Origin: CAXBDP01 sp041689935
Lineage (GTDB): Bacteria; Bacteroidota; Bacteroidia; Cytophagales; Cyclobacteriaceae
Direction of reading: 5' to 3'
DNA: 64,000 nt
Assembly: GCA_041689935.1 (NCBI GenBank)
Contig: JBDNFI010000057.1
Location: forward strand, 1 to 64,000
Part shown: positions 53,144-63,038 of the stretch, one piece after another
How positions within the stretch are numbered: the first letter of the stretch is position 1
How the letters are laid out: the number at the start of each line of letters is the position of its first letter
Made by a program: the position numbers and the translations under genes
Notes under the pieces: generated by a model
What the model was told of the DNA's origin: nothing
Seen by the model: only the letters and a program-made list of their open reading frames with translations
Database searches by the model: none

Positions 53144-53175
53144 AAAGCCCTAGTGGATTAATCCATTGGGGCTTT
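53144..53175 (+). terminator. intrinsic terminator of groESL
   Basis: AAAGCCC (53144-53150) pairs with GGGCTTT (53169-53175), with an inner TGGAT/ATCCA stem, followed by TTTT. Confidence 0.85.
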
Positions 53176-53283
53176 TTTATTGACCAATATTCTAAAAAGG
53201 AATAAACTCATATTCGACCCGTTACTGAAAATTCTCCTTTGTTCCTATTTTAGTTTAAAAGTGGCAAATGCTGTGTAAATAAA

Positions 53284-53315
53284 AAGGCACTTACAAGAAT
53301 AAACTTATAAGTGCC
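53284..53315 (-). terminator. intrinsic terminator of tRNA-Thr
   Basis: AGGCACTTA (53284-53292) and TAAGTGCCT (53307-53315) form a 9-bp stem, with AAG/CTT pairs beyond one mismatch. On the minus strand a T-rich tail follows, just downstream of the tRNA. Confidence 0.75.
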
Positions 53316-53325
53316 TAATAATGAA

Positions 53326-53398
<73 letters not shown>

Positions 53399-53458
53399 CC
53401 TTTCGCTTTTGTGAGAAATTTTAGCTGTTTAAATGCTGCAATTCCCGTTTAGCGAGTG

Positions 53459-53489
53459 CAAATGTATGAAAGATGATTTTTGATGCAAA
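53459..53489 (-). promoter_or_regulatory. canonical Bacteroidota promoter of tRNA-Thr
   Basis: On the minus strand TTTG (53486-53489), exactly 19 bases, and TACATTTG (53459-53466) match the consensus perfectly, 60 bases upstream of the tRNA 5' end. Confidence 0.8.
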
Positions 53490-53507
53490 GGATTTTTTTA
53501 ATTTTTT

Positions 53508-55544
53508 TTAAAGTTCTTTTAAAACTTCTAATTGACGCTTCAATTCCTCAGCTTCTTCCTGAGCTTTCTCAATGCGTACTTCAAAATCCTTCTTTAATTT
53601 ATCGGCTTGTAATGAGTTGGCAAAGAACTCAAGATTATTTTTCCACAAAGAAATATCATTCTCAATAGTTTGAATTCTTTTTCTGATTCCACCTTCTTTT
53701 TGGTTGATTTTCCGATTTGCATCGGGTTCAGTTTTCAACTTATACAGCTTTACTTTTATCTTAAGCTGAGCTGTATCATCTTTATCGAGGCCTTTTAAAG
53801 CACCTGCATAAGACTCAATAGCACTGTTAAATCGATTCTGAATCTTACGAATGCTTTCTTTAGGCACAAACCCAATAGTTGACCACCTATGTAGATAGGT
53901 TTCGATAAGGTCGCCGTCGGCTTTTCCTTCCTTTGCAGCAGTTTCTAAATCTGCACATAGGGCTTCTTTTGCTTTTAGGTTGTCTACATACTCCTGCTCT
54001 CCAGCTTTCGCCTGCTCTCTTCTTTTGGAGAAGAATGCATCACAGGCTTTTTTGAACTTCTTGTACAGACTATCTTTCAGCTTTTCAGGCACAGGACCTA
54101 TTTCTCTCCATTCCGCTTGCAATTTCTTTAGAGCTTGGGCAGTTTTGTCAAATTCATCGCTTTGCGATAGCTCAAGAGCTTTTTCGACCAATCCATTTTT
54201 CAATGCTAGGTTTTCTTCCCTTTTAGCTTCTAAACTTTTGAAAAACTGATTCTTATTTTGGAAAAAACCTTTGAAAGAAGACCAAAACTGTTTATTTACT
54301 TCTTTAGCTTTCTCCTTAGGCATACCGCCTGTGGCTTCCCATTTCTTTTGCAGCTCAAGTAATTCCTTGGTTTTAGCATTCCATTCATTGATTCGCTCTG
54401 AATTAAAACTTAGGAATGTTTCAACCTCTTTCACTAATTCAACTTTTAGATCAAGATTTGCAAAGAGTTCTTTTTTAACAACATCATTAAACTGCTTCCT
54501 CTTTGCGTATATCTTATCAGAAGCATTTTTAAATCGATCCCAAAGGGCTTGCTGCTCCTCTTGAGGCACTGGGCCAATATGCTTGAATTCTTCGTGTAAG
54601 TCGTTCAATTCGCGAATTGCCACTCGGATATCCTTTTCATCATCTAGCTTATCTGCTTTCAGGCATATTTCCGATTTAGCTTCAAGGTTTTTCTTCCTAT
54701 CAAGTTCCTTCAACTCAAAGTATATGGTACGTTGGTCGTAGAAGCGATCCATCAGTGCATTGTAACTTGCCCAAAGTGGTTTCAATTGTGCCGCAGGTAT
54801 TTGGCCAATTTTCTTCCATTCATTCTGAATTTCTTTGATTACTTTTATGCTAGTAACTGTTTCTTCCCCGTCAACAAGTTCTCTTAATCTCTCTAAAACA
54901 GTATTTTTAGCTTTGAGATTATCTGTCCGCTCTTTCTCAATTTGATGAAAATGCTGGCTCTTCTTTTCTCTCAACGACTTTAGACTAACTTCTATTCTTT
55001 GGATTTCATCACTCCAATTCATTTCAAAGTCATCTTCAACGCCTCCTTCAGCTATAAATTTATCCAGAGCCACCTTTTGAAGTTTGTCCTTTTGTTCATA
55101 AAAAATAGGCTGAATGACCTTAGTAACTTCATTCATCTTTTTGAAATCTTGGCTGTCCAGCAGACTTTCTACACGTTCTGCAAGCTGAGCAATGGATAAT
55201 TCATGATAGTTGACTTCAGAATCATCCTCTTTTTTATCAGAATCTTCTTCAGAAGAGGTATCATCTTCAACATCGTTGCCTGCTTCTACCTCATCCGTCT
55301 TTTCCGATGCTGCATCAGGTACAGCTTCTGCCTGAGGTTCTAGATGTTCCTCAGAAGCACCACTATTAACCTCTTCTATTTTAGACATTTGATCGTCTAC
55401 AGTTTCAGAATTGATCTCCGCATTTTCAAGACTTTCTTGTTCTTCGTGATTACCATCCATAGCCTTATCTGCTGATGTGTTTTCCGGTTTGTTTACCGTT
55501 CCGTTGTTATCCAATTCTTCGTTATTATCTTTTTCCGTTGTCAT
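53508..55544 (-). CDS. DUF349 domain-containing protein
   Basis: The 678-residue protein starts with an acidic, Glu/Asp-rich stretch (about 1-115) and then shows about six DUF349-type helical repeats, each with a pattern like WKKIGQIPAAQLKPLWASYN or WREIGPVPEKLKDSLYKKFK. The function of DUF349 is not settled. The repeats suggest a long, rod-like or scaffold protein. It is a single gene downstream of yqgE on the same strand. Confidence 0.9.
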   Translation of the reverse strand: MTTEKDNNEELDNNGTVNKPENTSADKAMDGNHEEQESLENAEINSETVDDQMSKIEEVNSGASEEHLEPQAEAVPDAASEKTDEVEAGNDVEDDTSSEEDSDKKEDDSEVNYHELSIAQLAERVESLLDSQDFKKMNEVTKVIQPIFYEQKDKLQKVALDKFIAEGGVEDDFEMNWSDEIQRIEVSLKSLREKKSQHFHQIEKERTDNLKAKNTVLERLRELVDGEETVTSIKVIKEIQNEWKKIGQIPAAQLKPLWASYNALMDRFYDQRTIYFELKELDRKKNLEAKSEICLKADKLDDEKDIRVAIRELNDLHEEFKHIGPVPQEEQQALWDRFKNASDKIYAKRKQFNDVVKKELFANLDLKVELVKEVETFLSFNSERINEWNAKTKELLELQKKWEATGGMPKEKAKEVNKQFWSSFKGFFQNKNQFFKSLEAKREENLALKNGLVEKALELSQSDEFDKTAQALKKLQAEWREIGPVPEKLKDSLYKKFKKACDAFFSKRREQAKAGEQEYVDNLKAKEALCADLETAAKEGKADGDLIETYLHRWSTIGFVPKESIRKIQNRFNSAIESYAGALKGLDKDDTAQLKIKVKLYKLKTEPDANRKINQKEGGIRKRIQTIENDISLWKNNLEFFANSLQADKLKKDFEVRIEKAQEEAEELKRQLEVLKEL

Positions 55545-55594
55545 GTCTATTCCAAATTCCTTGACAAATTAAGCATCAAAATTACAAAAAGCAT

Positions 55595-56170
55595 TTAATT
55601 TAGTCGTGGATCGATGGGATAATTTGCAATTACTTTAAATTCTCCTCCCATACTCCTCAAAACCTCCCGCCATTGTTGCTCCGATTCTAAGTCGAACAAT
55701 AAACTTGGGTTAGGCTTCTTCTGCACAATCCAAAAGCCTTCTTCCATTTCTGCATCCAGTTGTCCGTCCGACCAACCTGAATATCCTACAAAAAATCGGA
55801 CATCTTCACTGGCAATTACTTTATTTTCGATTTTAGAAAGTAAATGATCAAAATTTCCACCCCAGTAAATATCCTCAGCTATTTCAACCGACCCTTCTAT
55901 TCCTTTATCTCCTCTTAGGATGAAATGAAGCGTATTTTGTTCCACGGGACCACCTACAAATACTGTTTCATTACAAAACGTTGCAATATCGAGAATATCA
56001 GAGACTTTCACTTCAGTTGGTCTATTAATTATGAATCCGAAAGACCCGTCCTCATTATGCTCGCATAAATATACCACAGTACGACCGAAGATTGGATCGT
56101 TCATAAATGGTTCAGAAATTAAAAAATCTCCTCTTTTTGGTTTTTGGATGTTTTCTGGCTTCATAAGCAT
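55595..56170 (-). CDS. YqgE/AlgH family protein
   Basis: The 191-residue protein has the family's markers: GDFLISEPFMNDPIFGRTVV near the start, HNEDGSFGFIINRPT, VFVGGPVEQNTLHFI and RFFVGYSGWSDGQLDAEM. The fold is known from structures, but the function is not established, despite the AlgH name. It shares a 195-base divergent spacer with pdxH. The octamer at 55663-55670 lies near its C-terminus. Confidence 0.93.
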   Translation of the reverse strand: MLMKPENIQKPKRGDFLISEPFMNDPIFGRTVVYLCEHNEDGSFGFIINRPTEVKVSDILDIATFCNETVFVGGPVEQNTLHFILRGDKGIEGSVEIAEDIYWGGNFDHLLSKIENKVIASEDVRFFVGYSGWSDGQLDAEMEEGFWIVQKKPNPSLLFDLESEQQWREVLRSMGGEFKVIANYPIDPRLN

Positions 56171-56325
56171 AAATAAAAATCTTTAAAACCTTCTTGCTCC
56201 GAAACATAGGATATTCTCATTGAAAATCAAAAAGTAATATTCCTGATGTCTAATTATTCCTCATGATTAAACTTAGGTATTGAAAACAAATTGAATAATA
56301 AGCGATTTAATAGGTACCACTTTTT

Positions 56326-56333
56326 TACTTTTG
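56326..56333 (+). promoter_or_regulatory. predicted -7 element for pdxH
   Basis: TACTTTTG matches TAnnTTTG, 32 bases before the pdxH ATG. No clear upstream TTG partner is at the usual distance. Confidence 0.4.
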
Positions 56334-56365
56334 TAGAGATTGATAAGTAATAAACGACAATAGCT

Positions 56366-57013
56366 ATGAATAAAGATATTTCAGCCATTAGACAAGAATA
56401 TACTTTAAAAAGTTTGGATGAGCGGGAGGTTAGTAAAGATCCTATTGAGCAATTTAATAAGTGGTTAGCAGAAGCTTTAGATTCTTCACTTCATGAACCT
56501 ACAGCGATGCATATTGCTACAATAGATGATTCGGGTAGACCTTCAGGCCGAATCGTTTTGCTAAAAGGAGTAGAAGAAAATGGGTTAGTGTTTTACACTA
56601 ATTATGATAGTCGCAAAGGGAAACAACTAATTAATCATCCACAGGCTTGTATCACCTTTTTTTGGCCTTTACTAGAAAGACAAATACGGATAGAAGGCTA
56701 TGTAAATAAAATATCAGCGGCAAGATCAGATGAATATTTTAACTCTAGACCCGTTTCTAGTCGATTAGGAGCTATTGCATCGCCGCAGAGTAGTAAAATT
56801 GAATCTAGAGATAGTCTTGAAGCAGAATTTACTAAAGTGATTGACTCATTCAAAGACCGTGAAATTGTTCGGCCTCAAAATTGGGGTGGTTTTGTGCTAG
56901 TACCTGATTACTTCGAATTTTGGCAAGGTCGCTCAAGCAGGCTTCATGACCGAATAGTGTATGAGCAACAAGAGAATTCAAATGAATGGATGGTTGGCAG
57001 ACTTGCTCCTTAA
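56366..57013 (+). CDS. pdxH: Pyridoxamine 5'-phosphate oxidase
   Basis: The 215-residue protein has the PNPOx motifs: MHIATIDDSGRPSGRIVLLK with FMN contacts, FYTNYDSRKGKQL, QIRIEGYVNKI and the C-terminal WQGRSSRLHDRIVY that binds the substrate phosphate. It makes pyridoxal 5'-phosphate with FMN and oxygen. It overlaps the convergent bshB1 gene by 4 bases. Confidence 0.96.
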   Translation: MNKDISAIRQEYTLKSLDEREVSKDPIEQFNKWLAEALDSSLHEPTAMHIATIDDSGRPSGRIVLLKGVEENGLVFYTNYDSRKGKQLINHPQACITFFWPLLERQIRIEGYVNKISAARSDEYFNSRPVSSRLGAIASPQSSKIESRDSLEAEFTKVIDSFKDREIVRPQNWGGFVLVPDYFEFWQGRSSRLHDRIVYEQQENSNEWMVGRLAP

Positions 57014-57726
57014 GTTAGATCGAAAAGGTTTTTAACGCCGATTTTCCTTGCCACTGTAAAGCCCTCTCCATATTTACTATTGATAGCATGACCAAACTCC
57101 ATGGATCGAGATTCTAAGAAAGCCATAAATTCTGGACTTGAGATAAAAGACTGTGGCTCATTACTATTGGGATCGAAGAATTGCGATTTGAAAGCTTTTA
57201 TGGAAGCTAACTTGGCATCCCAATGCTCCGATATATCTACGATTATATCTGGGTTTATGTAATTGTTTTGGATATAATGATAGACTACTTTGGGTCTCCA
57301 TGGCTGCTGTTGCACTCCATTAATATCCGTTTCTACCCTTCGTAGCCCAGCAATAAATATAGCATCACGAACGACATCAGCCCCTTTCCCATGGTCAGGA
57401 TGTCTATCGGTAATCGCATTGGCAAGTACTATTTCAGGTTGATATTTTCGAATCATTTTCACAACTGCAAGCTGGTGCTCTTTATCATTTACAAAGAACC
57501 CATCTTTAAATCCCAAATTTTCTCTGGCGTGGATTCCCATTATTTTGGAAGCAATCTCTGACTCTTGTAACCGAATTTCTGGCGTGCCCCTTGTCCCCAA
57601 TTCACCCCTAGTCAAGTCCACAATGCCAACCTTATAACCCCGTCTAACATGTGAAATTACAGTACCGCTACAGGATAATTCCACATCATCGGGATGACTT
57701 GCAAAAGCTAAAATATCTAGTTTCAT
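57010..57726 (-). CDS. bshB1: Bacillithiol biosynthesis deacetylase BshB1
   Basis: The 238-residue LmbE/PIG-L protein has the zinc motif H11-P-D-D14 (FASHPDDVELSC) and a later DRHPDHGKGADVVRDA. Together with the YHYIQNNY and FFDPNS segments these match BshB1. It removes acetyl from GlcNAc-malate, the second step to the low-molecular-weight thiol bacillithiol. The other bsh genes are not here. trxB, another thiol gene, lies two genes upstream on the same strand. Confidence 0.92.
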   Translation of the reverse strand: MKLDILAFASHPDDVELSCSGTVISHVRRGYKVGIVDLTRGELGTRGTPEIRLQESEIASKIMGIHARENLGFKDGFFVNDKEHQLAVVKMIRKYQPEIVLANAITDRHPDHGKGADVVRDAIFIAGLRRVETDINGVQQQPWRPKVVYHYIQNNYINPDIIVDISEHWDAKLASIKAFKSQFFDPNSNEPQSFISSPEFMAFLESRSMEFGHAINSKYGEGFTVARKIGVKNLFDLT

Positions 57727-57774
57727 ACTCTCGATAAATGATTTTTAAAATATAATTTTCGTTTGATAATTATT

Positions 57775-58824
57775 TTAATTGACTCTCAAATTTTGACCAA
57801 TTCTTAATGTGCTATTTTTACTAATTCTGTTCAGCGAGGTGATTTTATTAATTGCCACACCATATCTTCGGCTAATATGACTTAAGGTTTCACCACTTTT
57901 CACTCGATGCCAAACAATTTTACGTGCTTCTTTGAGATAATCAAATAGACCAGCGTGGATCGATAAATCCTTTGCTAATAAAGCACCCTTTTCAAAATCA
58001 TAAACTGATTTTGGATCTATCGCATTTCCAAGGTATCTCAGCTCAAAATGAAGATGTGGACCAGTGCTTCGACCTGTATTTCCTCCCAAGCCAATTAAAT
58101 CTCCCGCTTTCACCTCGTCACCCACTTTCACTAAAAATTTCGACAAATGTCCATACAAAGATTCGAGGCCATTCGAATGGCGTACTACAAGATAATTGCC
58201 GTAGCCATTTCTTTCAAATTGCTGTACTCGTATAATCCCATCAAAAGCGGCCACTACACTATCTCCAATATTCAGGGATAAGTCTTGTCCATAATGCCAT
58301 CGAATTCTTCGAAAACCAAAATCAGAGGTAATTCTATTTACTTTGATTGGCATAGCCCAGTTTCTACCCACTAGCGTATCATACAATGCAAGCGTAAGTG
58401 TATCCGTGAGTTTAGTTACATCAACTTCGTAAGGGTTCAATTTGAATGAGTCCCAAACTGAAAAATATTCATAAGAGCTCACCCACACACAATCTATTTT
58501 GAGTTCCTCGGTAATTGAGACATACTTTGGGATATTATCCACCCAACTGTTTGTAGAGTCTTCAGCTAAAAGGCTTCTCTCCTTTTTCAAGAAATTTTCA
58601 AACTCAATCAGACTCTCTCTTAGCTTTGCATCTATATCAACTTGATCTATATGATAAAAAAATGCTTCTTCCGCCACTGGTATAGGTTCTATATTCAACC
58701 TAATCACGTCATTAGTGGTCTTTTTTCTTTGCTTTTTTTGGGCAAAAGCTGAGCTTGAATTAAAAAGAATGAGAAGACAAATCACAAATAAAGGTGTCCA
58801 TCTTCTCATTTTATCTTGCTTCAT
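57775..58824 (-). CDS. M23 metallopeptidase with C-terminal LysM domain
   Basis: After a signal peptide (about 1-28, ending SSAFAQ) there is a 110-residue linker, an M23 domain with HYGQDLSL and HLHFELR supplying metal ligands, and a LysM motif at the end (VKSGETLSHISRRYGVAINKITSLNR) for peptidoglycan binding. It probably cuts cell-wall cross-links in the periplasm. This is the second M23 enzyme of the window, with a different anchor from the one at 7125. It follows trxB after 8 bases. Confidence 0.92.
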   Translation of the reverse strand: MKQDKMRRWTPLFVICLLILFNSSSAFAQKKQRKKTTNDVIRLNIEPIPVAEEAFFYHIDQVDIDAKLRESLIEFENFLKKERSLLAEDSTNSWVDNIPKYVSITEELKIDCVWVSSYEYFSVWDSFKLNPYEVDVTKLTDTLTLALYDTLVGRNWAMPIKVNRITSDFGFRRIRWHYGQDLSLNIGDSVVAAFDGIIRVQQFERNGYGNYLVVRHSNGLESLYGHLSKFLVKVGDEVKAGDLIGLGGNTGRSTGPHLHFELRYLGNAIDPKSVYDFEKGALLAKDLSIHAGLFDYLKEARKIVWHRVKSGETLSHISRRYGVAINKITSLNRISKNSTLRIGQNLRVN

Positions 58825-58832
58825 TTTTAAAG

Positions 58833-59771
58833 TTATTCCGTGTGTTTTTCAGCCAAGAATCTTTCCGCATCCAAGGCTGCCATACAACCTGTGCCTGCGG
58901 CGGTTACTGCCTGACGGTAAATTTTATCCTGTGCATCGCCACCAACAAAAATACCTCCAATATTTGTTCGAGTACTTCCAGGTTTTGTAATTAAATATCC
59001 TTGCGCATCCATATTTAATATCCCTTTAAAAATTCCCGTGTTAGGTTCATGGCCAATAGCTATAAAAAAGCCTTTGGCTTGTATCTCGGTCTTTTCACCT
59101 GTTTGGTTATTTATTACTCTAACAGCTTCTACTTCGTCCTCACCTAATATTTCCTCTGTCTCTGTATTCCAAAGCACTTCAATATTTGCTTTAGAAAGAA
59201 CTCTTTTTTGCATTATTTGCGATGCTCGCATTTCATCTCTGCGTATAAGCATATAGACTTTGCTACAAATATTAGAGAGGTAGCTTGCCTCTTCGCAAGC
59301 AGTATCACCAGCACCGACAACCACCACGTCATTTCCTCTAAAGAAGAACCCATCACAAACAGCACAGGCTGATACGCCTTTGCCATTTAGCCTTTCTTCC
59401 GAAGGTAAACCTAGCCACTTGGCAGACGCACCAGTTGTTATGATCACTGCCTCAGCTTCAATTTCCTTTTCTTCATCCACAGTAACTTTATGAGGATAGC
59501 CTGTAAAATCAACAGAAGTAACCATTCCATAACGAACATCAGTACCAAATCTTTCAGCTTGTTTCTGAAATTCAACCATCATTTCTGGCCCTTGGATTCC
59601 ATTTGGGTAGCCTGGATAATTTTCTACATCAGTTGTAATAGTTAGTTGTCCACCTGGTTGACTACCCATATACATCACTGGATTCAATCCAGCTCTTGCT
59701 GCATAGATGGCAGCGGAGTATCCGGTTGGTCCTGAACCTATGATCAATACTGTAACTTTTTCCGCACTCAT
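58833..59771 (-). CDS. trxB: Thioredoxin reductase
   Basis: The 312-residue flavoprotein has FAD-binding GSGPTGYSAAIYAAR at 12-26, the redox pair C136-A-V-C139, the NADPH motif VVGAGDTACEEA and the C-terminal GGIFVGGDAQD for FAD. It reduces thioredoxin with NADPH. It is transcribed after the rpoD terminator and precedes the M23-LysM gene. Confidence 0.97.
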   Translation of the reverse strand: MSAEKVTVLIIGSGPTGYSAAIYAARAGLNPVMYMGSQPGGQLTITTDVENYPGYPNGIQGPEMMVEFQKQAERFGTDVRYGMVTSVDFTGYPHKVTVDEEKEIEAEAVIITTGASAKWLGLPSEERLNGKGVSACAVCDGFFFRGNDVVVVGAGDTACEEASYLSNICSKVYMLIRRDEMRASQIMQKRVLSKANIEVLWNTETEEILGEDEVEAVRVINNQTGEKTEIQAKGFFIAIGHEPNTGIFKGILNMDAQGYLITKPGSTRTNIGGIFVGGDAQDKIYRQAVTAAGTGCMAALDAERFLAEKHTE

Positions 59772-59820
59772 TTATTGTTGGAGTTTAAAACAATGAGATA
59801 TTTTTTTAATTTTTCTTTAA

Positions 59821-59856
59821 ATAGAAAAGGTCGCCATAAATGGAGACCTTTTCTAT
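59821..59856 (-). terminator. intrinsic terminator of rpoD
   Basis: A perfect 12-bp stem, ATAGAAAAGGTC (59821-59832) with GACCTTTTCTAT (59845-59856), and an inner CCAT/ATGG stem, 17 bases after the rpoD stop on the minus strand. Confidence 0.8.
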
Positions 59857-59873
59857 TAGTTAATGTGGAACCA

Positions 59874-60737
59874 TTAACCAAGGTAAGGCTTTAATGCTTT
59901 ACTTCTACTAGTATGTCTTAACCTTCTGATTGCCTTTTCTTTAATTTGTCTCACACGCTCTCTTGTTAAATTGAATTTTTCTCCAATTTCTTCAAGAGTC
60001 ATGCTATGTTCTCCATTCAATCCAAAGTATAACGTAATGACGTCTGCCTCCCGCTGAGTAAGCGTTGATAAAGCTCTTTGGACTTCCTTGCGAAGCGAAT
60101 CATTCATTAACTCAGAGTCTGGAGTGACTTCCATATCATTCTCCAATACATCTAACAATGAATTTTCTTCACCTTGAACAAAGGGTGCATCCATAGAAAC
60201 ATGGCGACCAGAAATTTTCATGGTGTCTACCACTTCTGAGGTTGATACCTCTAATACCTCTGCTAGCTCTTCTGGACTTGGTTCTCTTTCAAAACGTTGC
60301 TCAAGTTCTGAAAAGGTTTTCGAGATTTTATTCAGTGAACCTACTCTATTGAGAGGTAGCCTAACGATACGAGATTGTTCCGCCAATGCTTGAAGAATTG
60401 ACTGTCGAATCCACCAAACTGCGTACGATATAAACTTAAATCCTCTAGTTTCATCGAATCTTTGGGCAGCCTTAATCAAGCCTAAATTACCTTCGTTGAT
60501 CAAATCACCTAGGGACAAACCTTGATTTTGGTACTGTTTGGCAACAGAAACAACGAATCTAAGATTGGCCTTAGTAAGTTTTTCAAGAGCAAGTTGATCA
60601 CCAGCACGTATTCTTTTTGCTAAATCTACTTCTTCATCTGGCGTTAAAAGGTCAACTTTTCCTATTTCTTGAAGATACTTATCAAGGGATTGACTTTCCC
60701 TATTTGTAATTTGTTTACTGATTTTTAATTGTCTCAT
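59874..60737 (-). CDS. rpoD: RNA polymerase primary sigma factor (RpoD/SigA type)
   Basis: The 287-residue protein contains region 1.2 (SLDKYLQEIGKVDLLTPDEE at 17-36), region 2 (NLRFVVSVAKQYQ through YAVWWIRQSI at 59-115), region 3 and region 4 with the -35 reading helix (TLEEIGEKFNLTRERVRQIK at 246-265). Region 1.1 and the non-conserved insert are missing, which is normal for Bacteroidota, whose holoenzyme reads the TTTG/TAnnTTTG promoters seen in this window. It is followed by a terminator and preceded by pnp. Confidence 0.95.
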   Translation of the reverse strand: MRQLKISKQITNRESQSLDKYLQEIGKVDLLTPDEEVDLAKRIRAGDQLALEKLTKANLRFVVSVAKQYQNQGLSLGDLINEGNLGLIKAAQRFDETRGFKFISYAVWWIRQSILQALAEQSRIVRLPLNRVGSLNKISKTFSELEQRFEREPSPEELAEVLEVSTSEVVDTMKISGRHVSMDAPFVQGEENSLLDVLENDMEVTPDSELMNDSLRKEVQRALSTLTQREADVITLYFGLNGEHSMTLEEIGEKFNLTRERVRQIKEKAIRRLRHTSRSKALKPYLG

Positions 60738-60811
60738 TCACTATAGGGGTTTTCGTATCGAACAACGTTGAGGTGAGTAATTATAGTTCCTATGTTCATT
60801 GATTGTTAAGA

Positions 60812-62941
60812 TTAAGACTGACTTTTTTCAGGCTTAGGTAATAAAACCTTACGTGAAAGCTTGAATTTTCCGGTTTTCTTATCAACATCAAGAAGTTTCA
60901 CTTTAATGTTTTCACCTACTTCAAGCACACCTTCTAGAGAATCTAGTCTTTCCCATTTCACTTCTGAGATATGCAATAGACCATCTTTACCTGGCATTAT
61001 TTCAACAAAAGCTCCATAAGGCTGGATTGATTTAACTTTTCCATCATACACCTCGCCTATTTCCGGAACGGCTACAATAGCCTTCACTCTTCGCAAAGCA
61101 TTTTCCATTGCTTCTTTACTTACCGAGAATATGCTTACTACTCCACCTTTATCAACTTCTTCAATTAATACAGTGGCACCGGTTTCTTTTTGAATTTCTT
61201 GAACAACTTTACCTCCAGGCCCTATTACAGCACCAATCATTTCTCGCTCGATATGCAAAATAGCAAATCTTGGAGCCGTTTCCTTATAGTCAGGCTTAGC
61301 TTGAGAAATGGTTTTATTCATTTCATCGAGAATATGAGCTCTACCTTCTTTGGCTTGATATAATGCTTCTTTTAAAACATCGAAAGACAAACCTTCAATT
61401 TTCATATCCATTTGGCAAGCCGTAATACCCTTACTTGTGCCAGTTACTTTAAAGTCCATATCACCCAAGTGATCTTCATCGCCTAGTATATCTGACAATA
61501 CAGTGTATTTACCTGTTTTGCTATCAGAGATCATTCCCATAGCAATGCCAGAAACCGCCCCTTTAATTGGAATTCCGGCATCCATCATCGCCATTGATGC
61601 AGCACAAACTGTGGCCATTGATGAAGAACCATTTGATTCTAAGATATCAGAAACGATTCTGATAGTATATGGATTTTCAGAAGCTGGCGGGAGGATTTTC
61701 TTCAATGCTCTCAAAGCTAAGTTTCCATGACCGACTTCTCTTCTTCCAACACCTCTATTTGGTTTCACTTCACCAGTAGAAAAACCTGGGAAATTATAAT
61801 GTAGCATAAACTTATTATATCCAGAAGACATGGCCTGATCTATCATTTGATCATCAAGCTTAGTTCCCAAGGTAACCGTTGTCAATGATTGAGTTTCACC
61901 TCTGGTAAATACTGCAGACCCATGAGCAGAAGGCAAATAATCAATTTCAGACCAAATTGGTCTAACTTCATTCGGCTTTCTCCCATCTAATCTTTTCTTC
62001 TCGTTCAACACAAGGTTACGACAAGCATCTTTTTGTAAATCGTGGAAGTATCTAGAAATCAATCCTGTATTATATCCATGATCTGCGGAAAGAGATTCCA
62101 TAAACGCATTTTTTACGCTTTTGAAACCTTCGCTTCTCTCTTGCTTATTTGGATTGCCCGCAGCTGCAACCGCATATGTTGCATCATAATGTTCATCAAA
62201 GATTCTTTTCTTCAGATCGTAATCATGGGTTTCATGAGAATATTCACGAACAGTTTTACCTACTGCCTCTCTCAAATCTTCTTGTAAAGCACACATTTGC
62301 TTAATTGCTGCATGTGCTTTCTCTAATGCACCAAGCATTAATTCTTCAGAGATCTCATTCGCTTCGCCTTCTACCATACCAATATCTTTGGCCGTACCAG
62401 CTACTATGAAATTTAATTCTGATTCATCTATTACTGCTGGAGAAGGGTTAATTTTATATTCGCCATTATGATATACTACTCTTACCTCTGCGGTAGGGCC
62501 ATTGAATGGGATATCAGAAACGATTAAAGCAGCCGATGCTGCCAATCCTGCCAGTGCATCTGGCAACACATCTTTATCAGCAGAAATTAATTGAATTCCT
62601 ACTTGAGTATCAGCATGATAATCATCTGGAAACAAAGGTCTTATTGCTCTATCAACAATACGACATATTAAAACTTCATGATCTGATAATCTACCTTCTC
62701 TTCTCAAAAACCCACCTGGTATTTTTCCAGCTGAGGCAAATTTTTCTTGATAATCTACCGAAAGTGGAAGAAAATCAACTCCTTCCATCGCTTCTTTTTT
62801 GGCTACTACAGTTGCTAAAAGCATTGTATTGCCCATTCTTAACACTACCGCCCCGTCTGCTTGTTTCGCTAATTTTCCTGTTTCAATAATAATTTCCCTG
62901 CCATCTTCAAGGGTAAGGGATTTCGTGATAACGTTTAACAT
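60812..62941 (-). CDS. pnp: Polyribonucleotide nucleotidyltransferase (PNPase)
   Basis: The 709-residue protein has the standard order: RNase PH domain 1 (about 10-220, FLRREGRLSDHE), a helical linker, RNase PH domain 2 (about 310-540, LGDEDHLGDMDFKVTG), KH (IGAVIGPGGKVVQEI) and S1 (VYDGKVKSIQPYGAFVEI). It degrades RNA phosphorolytically from the 3' end. rpsO lies just upstream, the classical rpsO-pnp order, with a hairpin between them. Confidence 0.98.
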   Translation of the reverse strand: MLNVITKSLTLEDGREIIIETGKLAKQADGAVVLRMGNTMLLATVVAKKEAMEGVDFLPLSVDYQEKFASAGKIPGGFLRREGRLSDHEVLICRIVDRAIRPLFPDDYHADTQVGIQLISADKDVLPDALAGLAASAALIVSDIPFNGPTAEVRVVYHNGEYKINPSPAVIDESELNFIVAGTAKDIGMVEGEANEISEELMLGALEKAHAAIKQMCALQEDLREAVGKTVREYSHETHDYDLKKRIFDEHYDATYAVAAAGNPNKQERSEGFKSVKNAFMESLSADHGYNTGLISRYFHDLQKDACRNLVLNEKKRLDGRKPNEVRPIWSEIDYLPSAHGSAVFTRGETQSLTTVTLGTKLDDQMIDQAMSSGYNKFMLHYNFPGFSTGEVKPNRGVGRREVGHGNLALRALKKILPPASENPYTIRIVSDILESNGSSSMATVCAASMAMMDAGIPIKGAVSGIAMGMISDSKTGKYTVLSDILGDEDHLGDMDFKVTGTSKGITACQMDMKIEGLSFDVLKEALYQAKEGRAHILDEMNKTISQAKPDYKETAPRFAILHIEREMIGAVIGPGGKVVQEIQKETGATVLIEEVDKGGVVSIFSVSKEAMENALRRVKAIVAVPEIGEVYDGKVKSIQPYGAFVEIMPGKDGLLHISEVKWERLDSLEGVLEVGENIKVKLLDVDKKTGKFKLSRKVLLPKPEKSQS

Positions 62942-63006
62942 ATTTTAACTTTAATTCGATTTAGTGATTTTTTTTACCCTCAGGTAAAGTGTGGAAAAAC
63001 AAAAAG

Positions 63007-63030
63007 AGGGATTCCAATTAAGGAATCCCT
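63007..63030 (-). terminator. hairpin terminator/attenuator between rpsO and pnp
   Basis: AGGGATTCC (63007-63015) pairs with GGAATCCCT (63022-63030). On the minus strand it follows rpsO and is trailed by TCTTTTTGTTTTT. Read-through could still supply pnp. Confidence 0.82.
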
Positions 63031-63038
63031 GCTCTATG